Assembly: GCA_034436295.1 (NCBI GenBank)
Contig: DAOTVT010000289.1
Span: 1 to 23,857 of the forward strand
Length of the DNA stretch: 23,857 bases
DNA from: DTLA01 sp034436295
GTDB taxonomy: Bacteria; Chloroflexota; Anaerolineae; DTLA01
Direction: 5' to 3'
Shown: positions 7,695 through 15,364 of the stretch, in pieces
How positions within the stretch are numbered: the first letter of the stretch is position 1
How the letters are laid out: each line of letters opens with the position of its first letter
Program-made: the position numbers and the translations under genes
Notes under the pieces: generated by a model
What the model was told of the DNA's origin: nothing
Databases searched by the model: none
What the model saw: the letters and a program-made list of their open reading frames with translations, nothing else

Positions 7695-7940
7695 ATGGCG
7701 CTAGACCCAGAATTGTTGGAGATTCTCGTTTGCCCCCAGTGCCGAACCAAAGTGCAGTTGTTCGGCGATTCGTGGCTGGTGTGCCCGAACCCGCAATGCC
7801 GCCGCAAGTACCCGATTGTGGAGGAAATCCCCGTCATGCTGATTGAGGAAGGGGACAAGTATATGGACGTGCCGCCCGAGCAGTTGGACATCACCAAAGT
7901 CTCGCTGGACACCGTGGGGAAGCCCGATGAGAACGCGTAG
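7695..7940 (+). CDS. Trm112-like zinc-ribbon protein
   Basis: This 81-residue protein matches the Trm112p-like family: an opening LDPELLEILVCPQC, then Cys13, Cys16, Cys30 and Cys35 as a four-cysteine zinc site, followed by KYPIVEEIPVML. In eukaryotes and archaea, Trm112 is the activating partner of several methyltransferases for tRNA, rRNA and release factors. Bacterial YcaR-like versions are small and less understood. The ATG at 7695 is preferred because the family's N-terminal pattern begins there and because the promoter at 7643-7651 rules out more distant starts. Its end overlaps the start of the metallopeptidase gene by 14 bases, indicating co-translation. The acidic tail (DITKVSLDTVGKPDENA) looks disordered. 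Confidence 0.85.
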   Translation: MALDPELLEILVCPQCRTKVQLFGDSWLVCPNPQCRRKYPIVEEIPVMLIEEGDKYMDVPPEQLDITKVSLDTVGKPDENA

Positions 7941-9150
7941 CCTCGTTATCGCCGTCCTGCTCCTGATGGCGCTTGTGCCTGCGATGTCGGCGCAGGCACA
8001 GGAGCCGTGGACGGGCAGCCGCCTGACCGCGAAGGTGGACTTCGGCGCGTCCATCACCTTCGGCTTGCAGGCGCAGACGGCCTCGCCCGTGCAGGCGTTG
8101 CACCTGCTCTACCAACTGGAGGGCGAGCGGGCGCGCAACCGCGTGAACCTGGACGACACTGGCACCCGCATCAACGCCGAGTGGACGTGGGAACTGGAGC
8201 CTGGGGACGTGCCGCCAGGCAGGGTCGTTACCTACTGGTGGCGGGCAGAATTGGCCGACGGGCGCACGCTGGAGACCGAGCGCGCCACGGTAACCTATGA
8301 GGACAGCCGCTTCACCTGGAAGCAGCGCCAGGAGGGCAATCTGGTCGTCCACTGGTACGGCGACAGCCGCAGCGAAGCCGACAAGATCATGGCCGCGGCC
8401 CAGGCGGCGCTGCAACGCCTTCAGGCTGGCACGGGGGTGGAACTCCAAAAGACCATCCGCATCTTCCTGTACCGCAGCAAGTCGGACATGCGGCTCGCTA
8501 TCCCGTCGCGCAGCGAGTCCTACGACATCGCCACCATCACCCTGGGCATGGCGATGGGCGGCGATACCATCGTCATCCTGTCCACGGCCGCCGACGCCGA
8601 CCGCACCATCGCCCACGAGTTGAGCCATATCGTCATCGGCGCGTTCACCGACAACCCGCTTGGCGGGCTACCCACGTGGTTGGATGAGGGCCTGGCCATG
8701 TACGCCGAAGGAGACCTGCGCGGCGAGAATCAGTCGGACTTGGAGCGGGCGATTCGCACCAACACCCTGATTTCGGTGCGGTCGCTTTCGGCCTACACGG
8801 GCGACCCCTCGCAGGTGGATTTGTTCTACGGCGAGTGCTACTCGGTCGTGAAGTTCCTCATTGATACCTTTGGCGCGGACAAGATGGATGCGCTCCTCAA
8901 GACATTCAAGAGGGGCGTGTACCAGGAGGATGCCCTGCGCGAGGTGTACGGGTTCGGGCTGGACGAACTGGACGCGCGCTGGCGGGAGGCCATCGGCGCG
9001 CCGCCGCAACCCACGCCTGCGCCCACCACGCCGCCCGTGTTGCCGACGCCGCGCCCGCAAACGGAGCCTGCGCCCACGCCGATCTGCTCGTCGGCGGCGC
9101 TGATTCTGGCCGCGCTCGGCGTGCTGATCGTGCGGCGGGCGCGGACGTAG
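7927..9150 (+). CDS. exported peptidase MA-like (gluzincin) metalloprotease with C-terminal membrane anchor
   Basis: The 407-residue protein starts with a signal peptide (hydrophobic LVIAVLLLMALVPAMSA, probable cleavage after SAQA near residue 25). A beta-rich Ig-like domain follows (about 25-120). The peptidase domain has HELSH (His230, Glu231, His234) and WLDEGLA, whose Glu254, 20 residues after the second His, fits the third zinc ligand of the peptidase MA (gluzincin) superfamily. A proline/threonine-rich linker (about 360-385) then leads to ICSSAALILAALGVLIVRRART, a helix with a closing Arg cluster that should hold the protein on the outer face of the membrane. The ATG at 7927 has GGGGAAG upstream and overlaps the Trm112-like gene by 14 bases. 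It converges on rnz with only six bases between. The substrate is unknown. Confidence 0.85.
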   Translation: MRTRSLVIAVLLLMALVPAMSAQAQEPWTGSRLTAKVDFGASITFGLQAQTASPVQALHLLYQLEGERARNRVNLDDTGTRINAEWTWELEPGDVPPGRVVTYWWRAELADGRTLETERATVTYEDSRFTWKQRQEGNLVVHWYGDSRSEADKIMAAAQAALQRLQAGTGVELQKTIRIFLYRSKSDMRLAIPSRSESYDIATITLGMAMGGDTIVILSTAADADRTIAHELSHIVIGAFTDNPLGGLPTWLDEGLAMYAEGDLRGENQSDLERAIRTNTLISVRSLSAYTGDPSQVDLFYGECYSVVKFLIDTFGADKMDALLKTFKRGVYQEDALREVYGFGLDELDARWREAIGAPPQPTPAPTTPPVLPTPRPQTEPAPTPICSSAALILAALGVLIVRRART

Positions 9151-9156
9151 CGCGCC

Positions 9157-10104
9157 TCAGCCCGCGTTGCCGTTGGCCTGGGCGGCGGGTTCGCGCTTGA
9201 CGATGCGGAACGTGTCAAAGTCGTTGGCCACGACGGTGTTGGGGAAGATGCGCGTGGCCTCGTCCAGAATCTGCCGCTCCGAGTAGCGCCGCGAGATGTG
9301 CGTCAGGATGAGCAGACGCACGCTGGCTTCGGCGGCCAGCCGCGCCGCCTGCGACGCCGTCAGGTGCCCGAACTTGCGGGCCATGTCGGCTTCCTCGTCG
9401 GTGTACGTGGCCTCAATGACCAGGGCGTCGGCGTGGCGGGCCACGCTCGCCAGCCCTTCGGTGCTCCCCGCGTCGCCGACGAACACCAACTTGGCCCCGC
9501 CGATTGGCTCGCCCAGCACGTCGTCGGGGGTGATGACGCGCCCGTCGGCCAGCCTCACCGTCTCGCCGCGCACCAGCCGCGCCCGCTCGGGCCCCGCGGG
9601 GACGCCCAGCGCCTCGGCCTTGTCCACCAGGAAGGGCCGCTTCTCCTTCTCGTAGAACGTGAACCCGAAGCACCCAGGCCCTCGGTGCTGCACCGGAAAG
9701 GCGATGAGCGCAAAGGAGTCGTCCTGCAGAACGATGCCCGGCTCCAGTTCGGTGTACACGATTTCTATGGGCGGGATGCCCTCGCCGAAGACGACGTTCA
9801 TCAGGGTGCGCACGCGCTCCAGCGCCCACGCCCCGCCCATGATCTCCACGCGGTCTATGGACTCCCATCGCGCGAAGGTGGACATCAGTCCCCCCAGGCC
9901 CAGGATGTGATCCAAGTGCCCGTGGGTGATGAGGATTCGGTCCATGCGCTTGAAGCCCAGGCCGCTTTTGAGCAGTTGCCGCTGGGTGCCCTCGCCGCAG
10001 TCTATCAGGAAGCGGTACTCCTTGTGGAGCACCATCGCCGATGACAGCCCGCGCTTGATGGACGGGGCGGATGCCGATGTTCCGAGAAAGATGAGTTCAA
10101 ACAT
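9157..10104 (-). CDS. rnz: ribonuclease Z (tRNA 3'-endonuclease, metallo-beta-lactamase fold)
   Basis: RNase Z cuts the 3' trailer from tRNA precursors. The 315-residue length and motifs fit the short form: an N-terminal FLGTSASAPS, DCGEGTQRQLL (35-45), and the zinc-binding THGHLDHILGLGG (His61, His63, Asp65, His66). The second half holds VFVGDAG, supplying an Asp ligand, and ILTHISRRYS, supplying the last His. The ATG at 10102-10104 has GGAG upstream. It is the last gene on this minus-strand run, 132 bp after rtcA across a hairpin repeat, so it may be read through from the stress operon or have its own weak promoter. Pairing a tRNA-end nuclease with an RNA 3'-end cyclase suggests an RNA-end processing theme, though this is inference. 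Confidence 0.93.
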   Translation of the reverse strand: MFELIFLGTSASAPSIKRGLSSAMVLHKEYRFLIDCGEGTQRQLLKSGLGFKRMDRILITHGHLDHILGLGGLMSTFARWESIDRVEIMGGAWALERVRTLMNVVFGEGIPPIEIVYTELEPGIVLQDDSFALIAFPVQHRGPGCFGFTFYEKEKRPFLVDKAEALGVPAGPERARLVRGETVRLADGRVITPDDVLGEPIGGAKLVFVGDAGSTEGLASVARHADALVIEATYTDEEADMARKFGHLTASQAARLAAEASVRLLILTHISRRYSERQILDEATRIFPNTVVANDFDTFRIVKREPAAQANGNAG

Positions 10105-10189
10105 GCTGTCTCCATCGTGTTGTCATGCTGCGCGGGGCTTCGGCCGCAGCCTCCGCGTGTCCCGTATGGGCGGGTGCGGGGGCGTGCGC

Positions 10190-10228
10190 GATGACCCTCA
10201 CCCTAGCCCTCTCCCGGTGGGAGAGGGG
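10190..10228. repeat. short dispersed palindromic repeat
   Basis: In the rtcA-rnz gap, ACCCTCACCCTAGCCCTC leads into a perfect hairpin with arms CCCTCTCCC (10207-10215) and GGGAGAGGG (10219-10227) and loop GGT. This composition is a common REP-like element in many GC-rich genomes. No T-run follows on either strand, so I do not call a terminator. Confidence 0.7.
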
Positions 10229-10236
10229 ACGCTTGC

Positions 10237-11346
10237 CTACGCTACACCCGCGCCGCGCACCCGAACCAGCGCGCCCGTGGGGTGCGGCTCAATGTCCACA
10301 CGCGTGCCCAGGAACTGCTCTATTGTCCAAGCGTTGGTACGCAGGTGGTCGGTGGCCCGCGGCGTGGTGAACGCCACTGCCGCCCCGGCCAGCACCGCGG
10401 GCAGCAACAACTGGTCGGCCAGATGCTCGTCCACGGCGGCTTTCGTCTCGTGAGACCGCACGAGTTCGCGGGCCGCCTCCTCGGCGACGCGCTCGGCGGA
10501 CTTCCGCAGCGCGCCGTAGGCCGTGAATCCGCCCAGGCCGCGTTCGTACTCGGCGACCAGGAAGACCACCGTGCCAAAGCCCACCGCAGGCGCTTCCACC
10601 TCGTCTATCTCGGCGCGCAGGCCCGCCTTGCGGAGCGTCTCCAGCGCCTGGGCCTTCTGCCGCTGGATGATGTGCGCCGGCAGGTTGGATGCCGCGCTGA
10701 TGCCCCAGATGTGGGCGATGCGCCCTCGCCGCGTCCAGTCCAGGGTCGGCTCCGCGCCCTCGCCCGAGGGCGTGTCCAGCGCCACATGCTGCCGGGGCCG
10801 GATGTGGGCATGCACGATGCCCCCGCCCTTTGGATACCAGCCCCACCGTTCCAGCGCCAGGTCGGCCGCAAACCCCAAACGCGCGACCGCCGGCAGGTAC
10901 ACGTGCGCCAGATAGTGGAACGGCGGGCTCCAGGGCACGTGCGTGCCTCCGACCAGCGTCAGCCGCGAGGGCGCGCCAACCAGCGACAGCGGCAGAAACA
11001 GCGTCTGGAACACCAGCGAGACGGCCCCTGCGCTTCCCCCCGCTTCGGTGGCCCCCACGTCAAACGTATAGTCGCCGCCGGTGGGCCGGCATTGGGGCGC
11101 GAACAGCAAGTCCTGCGACCCGATGCGGTCGCCCTCCACCGTCGCGTTGCAGAGCGCCGCCGCCGCGCGCACGGCGAGCAGGTGCTGGGGGCGCAATCCA
11201 GGCGTGGCGCGGCCCGCCCGTATCCGACGCATCCGAAACGGCCGGCCCAGCGCCACGGCCAGCGTCAGGGCCGTGCGCAGAATCTGCCCGCCGCCCTCGC
11301 CGAAGGAGCCGTCTATCTCCAGCAAGTTGCCCCGCGCTTCGGCCAT
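10237..11346 (-). CDS. rtcA: RNA 3'-terminal phosphate cyclase
   Basis: RtcA uses ATP to turn a 3'-phosphate RNA end into a 2',3'-cyclic phosphate, an RNA repair or end-protection step, through an adenylated histidine. The 369-residue product opens with the family signature GSFGEGGGQILRTALTLA (13-30). It also has GLRPQHL and the ATEAGGSAG segment, and ends with DHLRTN, whose His334 corresponds to the nucleophilic histidine (His309 of E. coli). The frame stays open upstream to 11436, but family similarity begins at the ATG at 11344-11346. That start lies ten bases past the clpC stop, and its ribosome-binding site is weak, so coupling to clpC is likely. No rtcB ligase or rtcR activator is in the window. 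Confidence 0.93.
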   Translation of the reverse strand: MAEARGNLLEIDGSFGEGGGQILRTALTLAVALGRPFRMRRIRAGRATPGLRPQHLLAVRAAAALCNATVEGDRIGSQDLLFAPQCRPTGGDYTFDVGATEAGGSAGAVSLVFQTLFLPLSLVGAPSRLTLVGGTHVPWSPPFHYLAHVYLPAVARLGFAADLALERWGWYPKGGGIVHAHIRPRQHVALDTPSGEGAEPTLDWTRRGRIAHIWGISAASNLPAHIIQRQKAQALETLRKAGLRAEIDEVEAPAVGFGTVVFLVAEYERGLGGFTAYGALRKSAERVAEEAARELVRSHETKAAVDEHLADQLLLPAVLAGAAVAFTTPRATDHLRTNAWTIEQFLGTRVDIEPHPTGALVRVRGAGVA

Positions 11347-11356
11347 GGCGCCCCGC

Positions 11357-13834
11357 TCATGGACTTGCGGCGACGGAATCCGACGGGAGTTCCACGCTCT
11401 CCTTGCGGTAGAAGCGAATGCCCGTGTCGCCCGCATCCACGATGATGACGTCGCCCTCTCGGAATTCGCCGCTCAGCAGGCGCAGCGCCAGGGCGTTCTC
11501 CACATGCTTCTGGAGCGCCCGACGCAGCGGTCGCGCGCCGAAGTTGGGGTCGTAGCCCTCCCGCGCAAGCCAGTCGCGCGCGGCCTCGGTCAGTTCCACC
11601 TCCACGCCCTGCTCGCGCAGGCGGGCGCGAATCTCCTTCATCTGCAGGTCCACGATTTGCTTGACCTGGTCCAGCGTCAGCGTGTGGAAGATGATGATCT
11701 CATCCACGCGGTTCAGGAACTCGGGCCGGAAGGTTTCGCGCAGGCCGCGCTCAATGGCCTCGTGCGCGGCGCGTTCTTCCGAATCGCGCGCGTCGCCCGC
11801 GCGGAATCCCAGCGTGCCGCCCTTGCGGGTGTACTGCGTGCCGATGTTGGAGGTCATGATGACCACCGTGTTGCGGAAGTCCACCGTGTGGCCCTGGCCG
11901 TCGGTCAGGCGGCCGTCCTCCAGAATCTGCAGCAGGGCGTTCCAGACTTCGGGGTGGGCCTTCTCTATCTCGTCAAACAGCACGACCTGATAGGGTCTGC
12001 GGCGCACGGCCTCGGTCAGTTGCCCGCCCTCCTCGTAGCCCACGTAGCCGGGCGGCGCGCCGATGAGGCGGGAAACCGTGTGGCGCTCGCGGTACTCGCT
12101 CATGTCCACGCGCACCAGGGCCTCCTCGTCGTCAAACAGGAACCAGGCCAGCGCCTTGGCCAACTCGGTCTTGCCGACGCCCGAGGACCCCAGGAAGATG
12201 AACGACCCGATGGGGCGGCGCGGGTCTTTCAGGCCGGACCGCGCCCGTCGGATGGCGTTGGATACGGCGCGGATGGCCTCGTCCTGCCCCACGATGCGCT
12301 CGTGGAGCCGCTCTTCCATGTGCACCAGGCGCTCGGCTTCGGTCTCCATGAGCGCCGTAACCGGTATGCCGGTCCACGTGGCCACCACCTCGGCGATGTC
12401 CTGCACGTCCACGACTTCGTCAATGTTCTTTTCGCGCTGCCAGGCTTCGCGCGCGGCGTTGAATTCCTGCTCCAGCCGCAGGCGCTCGCTGCGATAGACG
12501 GCGGCCTTTTCGTAGTCGCGGCGCTGCCAGGCGGCCTCTTCCTCGGTGGCGAGTTTGTGGATGGCGGCCCGCTTCTCCTTGAGTTCGGGCGGCATGCTGT
12601 GGATCGCCATCCGCAGTTTGGAGGCCGCCTCGTCTATCAGGTCAATGGCCTTGTCGGGCAGGTGGCGCTCGGTTACGTAGCGTTTGGACAGGCGCGCCGC
12701 GGCGACGAGGGCCTCGTCCGAGAAGCGGACCTTGTGGTGCGCTTCGTAGCGGTCGCGCACGCCCCGCAGCATCTGAATCGTCTCTTCCACCGACGGCTCG
12801 TCCACGAACACGGGCGCGAAACGGCGCTCCAGGGCCGCGTCTTTCTCTATGTAGCGGCGGTACTCGTCCAGGGTCGTGGCGCCCACGCACTGGAGTTCGC
12901 CTCTGGCGAGGGCCGGCTTGAGCATGTTGGAGGCGTCCATAGCGCCCATCGCGGCCCCCGCGCCGACAACGGTGTGGAGTTCGTCAATGAAGAGGATGAT
13001 CTCGCCCTGGGCGCGCTGAATCTCCTCAATGGCGGTCTTCAGGCGCTCCTCAAACTCGCCGCGGAACCGCGTGCCCGCCACCATCGCGCCCAAATCCAGA
13101 GCGAGGACGCGCTTGCCCATCAGGATTTCGGGCACGTCGTCCTGCACGATTTTCTGGGCCAGGCCCTCCACGATGGCCGTCTTGCCCACGCCCGCCTCGC
13201 CGATGAGCACCGGGTTGTTCTTGGTGCGGCGCGACAGAATCTGCATCACGCGCATGATCTCTTTGTCGCGGCCGATGACGGGGTCCAGTTTGCCCTCGCG
13301 GGCCAGTTGGGTGAGGTCGCGCGTGTACCGCTCCAACGTGCGGTAGCGCGATTCGGCCTGCGGAGAGGTAACCTTCTGCCCGCCCCGCACCTGCTCAATG
13401 GCGTCCAGGACGCGCTCGCGGGTAACCTCCATCTCTTCCAGCAGCCGCGACGCCGGCGAGCCGCGCTCGGCCAGGATGGCCAGGAACAGGTGCTCGGTGG
13501 AGATGTAGTCGTCCTTCAGCCGATTCGCTTCCTCGTTGGCGGTGTCCACCACGTGCTTCAGGCGCGGCGTGATGAACATCTGGCCGGGCATGGCGCTGCC
13601 GAACCCCGCGGTTCTGGGCGCGGCGCGCAACGTCGCCTCCAGGCGCTGCTTGAGCGTCTCGGTGTCCACGCCCAGTTTGTCCAGAATCTGGGGAATCACG
13701 CCCCCCGGCTGTTCTATCAGCGCCAGGAGCAGGTGTTCGGTGTCCACCTGCGTGTGGTTGTAGCGCTGAAGAATCTCGTAGGCGCGCATGGCCGCATCCT
13801 GCGCGCGCTCTGTAAACCGATCAAATCGCATCAT
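11357..13834 (-). CDS. clpC: ATP-dependent Clp protease ATP-binding subunit ClpC
   Basis: This Hsp100/AAA+ unfoldase of 825 residues feeds damaged or regulated proteins to the ClpP peptidase. Domains in order are: two Clp-N repeats (about 3-145); AAA1 with Walker A GEAGVGKT (212-219) and Walker B ILFIDE (about 280-285); a short middle segment with a UVR-like EEEAAWQRRDYEKAA (431-445); and AAA2 with Walker A GSSGVGKT (549-556) and Walker B VVLFDE. The short UVR-type middle region and the LGF tripeptide (675-677), which fits the ClpP-docking loop, point to ClpC rather than the disaggregase ClpB. Two ATGs are adjacent (13834-13829); GAGGTGA lies six bases before the first. It follows the eRF1-like gene by 43 bp. 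Confidence 0.93.
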   Translation of the reverse strand: MMRFDRFTERAQDAAMRAYEILQRYNHTQVDTEHLLLALIEQPGGVIPQILDKLGVDTETLKQRLEATLRAAPRTAGFGSAMPGQMFITPRLKHVVDTANEEANRLKDDYISTEHLFLAILAERGSPASRLLEEMEVTRERVLDAIEQVRGGQKVTSPQAESRYRTLERYTRDLTQLAREGKLDPVIGRDKEIMRVMQILSRRTKNNPVLIGEAGVGKTAIVEGLAQKIVQDDVPEILMGKRVLALDLGAMVAGTRFRGEFEERLKTAIEEIQRAQGEIILFIDELHTVVGAGAAMGAMDASNMLKPALARGELQCVGATTLDEYRRYIEKDAALERRFAPVFVDEPSVEETIQMLRGVRDRYEAHHKVRFSDEALVAAARLSKRYVTERHLPDKAIDLIDEAASKLRMAIHSMPPELKEKRAAIHKLATEEEAAWQRRDYEKAAVYRSERLRLEQEFNAAREAWQREKNIDEVVDVQDIAEVVATWTGIPVTALMETEAERLVHMEERLHERIVGQDEAIRAVSNAIRRARSGLKDPRRPIGSFIFLGSSGVGKTELAKALAWFLFDDEEALVRVDMSEYRERHTVSRLIGAPPGYVGYEEGGQLTEAVRRRPYQVVLFDEIEKAHPEVWNALLQILEDGRLTDGQGHTVDFRNTVVIMTSNIGTQYTRKGGTLGFRAGDARDSEERAAHEAIERGLRETFRPEFLNRVDEIIIFHTLTLDQVKQIVDLQMKEIRARLREQGVEVELTEAARDWLAREGYDPNFGARPLRRALQKHVENALALRLLSGEFREGDVIIVDAGDTGIRFYRKESVELPSDSVAASP

Positions 13835-13877
13835 AGGTCTTCACCTCGCCGGCACGCGCCGGCCCTGGGTGCAGGGG

Positions 13878-14969
13878 CTAGTACCGCAAGAGCGCGCCAA
13901 TCTGGCCTGCGCGCGTCAGGGCGTCGTTCCCCTGCACGAATTCCACCTCCACGCCCCGCTGGATGGCGCGGCGGACGATGGCATCCACCGCGTCCTTGAT
14001 GGGAACCATGGGGCCTCCGCAGTAGACGCATTTTCCTGTATCTTGGGCGCCGATGTAGCCGCAGTGATCGCATCGGAACGCAGCGGCCTGGAAACCCTCT
14101 TCCACCACGAGGATATGCACCCGCTCCTCCTGGAGGGCGGTCAGCGTGTCGGCCAGGCCGATGGCGCCCGGCCCGCCCTTGGTCGCCGCGGTAATCACCT
14201 GCTGGACGAGTTCGGCTTCGCGGGCGCGCTCTGCCTTCTCCAGCAAGTCCTGCGCCCGTTCCAGCGCCTCGCTTTCCGACGCTGTGATGTCTATGGGCAT
14301 GGTGCCGATCACACTGTCGCGCATTGCCTTGGGCAGCATGGCCAGAAACTTTGACACCGTTTCCTCCTGCCCGCCCACGATGAGCCGCTTGCACTGATGC
14401 TTCTTGCAGAAATCCTTGACGATTGTTGCGGCCTCCTTCAGGTTCTGGTGGGCCTTCGCGTCCTCGTGGCGCTGCAGGCGCTGGGCGGCCCAACCGCCCT
14501 GCTTGTGCCGCTTCAACTCCGTGCCGAATGTCCCCGCGGTGTCTTCCACCATGCCGAGATGGTACAGGATCACGCGGGTCCCTTCCTGGTCCACCAGCGC
14601 CACGGCGAACTTGCCGTATTCGTCCAGCATGTCGCTCAGCGGCTTCACATACGGTCGGTCGGCCACGAAGACGTGGTTGCTGACCGGCACGCTGACCGGA
14701 AGGGCCCGCCAGAAGCCTTCCTCCTGGCACGAGAACATGGCCAACCCCTTGGCCTTCCAATCGTATTCCAAGTCCACGAAACGCTCCATGCGGTCCGCGT
14801 CGGACTGGGCCGCGCCCAGCGCGATCGCCTGCTTCAGCATTCCGCGCAGGCTCAACTTCGCTTCGTCCTTGAGATGGCGGGAAGGATCTGTGCTCAGGTA
14901 CAGGCTCAACACCGTGGCTCCATCTGCGTGAAAAGCCGCCAGTTCACGAACGTCCTTTTCGTCAAACAT
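13878..14969 (-). CDS. bacterial eRF1-like (baeRF/Vms1-like) protein with zinc ribbon
   Basis: The 363-residue protein resembles the bacterial archaeo-eukaryotic release-factor-1 families (baeRF), relatives of eRF1, Pelota and Vms1/ANKZF1, some of which are thought to release stalled peptidyl-tRNA. The visible layout is a mixed alpha/beta N-terminal part (about 1-115), a middle eRF1 domain-2-like part with HKQGGWAAQRLQRH (155-168), and a C-terminal part with a four-Cys knuckle (Cys300, Cys303, Cys314, Cys317). The GGW-A-A-Q-R element sits where eRF1 has GGQ and Vms1 has G-x-Q, with Gln163 a possible catalytic residue. The ATG at 14967-14969 has AGGAGG upstream. It sits between hspR and clpC, consistent with a role in translation quality control under stress. 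Enzymatic activity is inferred. Confidence 0.75.
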   Translation of the reverse strand: MFDEKDVRELAAFHADGATVLSLYLSTDPSRHLKDEAKLSLRGMLKQAIALGAAQSDADRMERFVDLEYDWKAKGLAMFSCQEEGFWRALPVSVPVSNHVFVADRPYVKPLSDMLDEYGKFAVALVDQEGTRVILYHLGMVEDTAGTFGTELKRHKQGGWAAQRLQRHEDAKAHQNLKEAATIVKDFCKKHQCKRLIVGGQEETVSKFLAMLPKAMRDSVIGTMPIDITASESEALERAQDLLEKAERAREAELVQQVITAATKGGPGAIGLADTLTALQEERVHILVVEEGFQAAAFRCDHCGYIGAQDTGKCVYCGGPMVPIKDAVDAIVRRAIQRGVEVEFVQGNDALTRAGQIGALLRY

Positions 14970-15006
14970 TTCGTCCTCCTGTCTGCATGATCCGATTTCT
15001 AACCGC

Positions 15007-15348
15007 CTACTCGCTGCTCTGTAACTTGCTCTTCAGCAAGGCAACCTCGCGTTCAAAACGCGCCTGCAGGGCTTCCATCTCCGCTTTCATCTGCGCGACC
15101 TGGTCCATGAGCGACAAGATGGCCTCCACGCCCGCCAGGTTGACGCCCAACTCATCCGTAAGACGCTGGATTTGCCGCAATCGTTCAATGTCGCGGGGCG
15201 AGTACAGCCGCCTGTTCCCCGGCGACCGGCATGGCTTGATCAGCCCCAGGCTCTCGTAGTAGCGAAGGGTCTGGGGGTGAACGCCCACCAACTTTGCCGC
15301 CACGCTGATGACGTAGCAGGGTTCTTGCGGCGAAGGATTGCCGGTCAC
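15007..15348 (-). CDS. hspR: MerR-family heat-shock repressor, HspR-like
   Basis: The 113-residue protein has an N-terminal MerR winged helix with the HspR pattern: ISVAAKLVGVHPQTLRYYESLGLIKP, then GNRRLYSPRDIERLRQIQRL and LGVNLAGVEAIL. A coiled-coil tail (about 80-113) should dimerise it. HspR represses chaperone genes at inverted repeats called HAIR (CTTGAGT-N7-ACTCAAG) and is released under heat stress. It is classically found beside dnaK-grpE-dnaJ or clpB; here it sits between an HtrA protease and the eRF1-like/clpC genes. The GTG start (15346-15348) has GGAGGAG upstream and lies 16 bp after htrA. I found no full HAIR element near the operon promoter. Confidence 0.85.
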   Translation of the reverse strand: MTGNPSPQEPCYVISVAAKLVGVHPQTLRYYESLGLIKPCRSPGNRRLYSPRDIERLRQIQRLTDELGVNLAGVEAILSLMDQVAQMKAEMEALQARFEREVALLKSKLQSSE

Positions 15349-15364
15349 GGGTCTCCTCCCACGG

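Noticed and set aside
11347..11436. 30-residue extension of RtcA
   Set aside because: It overlaps the clpC 3' end, and RtcA similarity begins just after the ATG at 11346.
12575..12590. HAIR operator half site CTTGAGT within clpC
   Set aside because: It is a single half site inside coding sequence with no inverted partner at the required distance.
13848..13863. GCCGGC hairpin upstream of clpC as a terminator
   Set aside because: It is a 6-bp stem with no T-tract, within a 43-bp gap between co-oriented genes.
11081..13999. 972-codon open frame on the plus strand
   Set aside because: It is antisense to rtcA and clpC, and its composition is that of a shadow frame without recognisable motifs.
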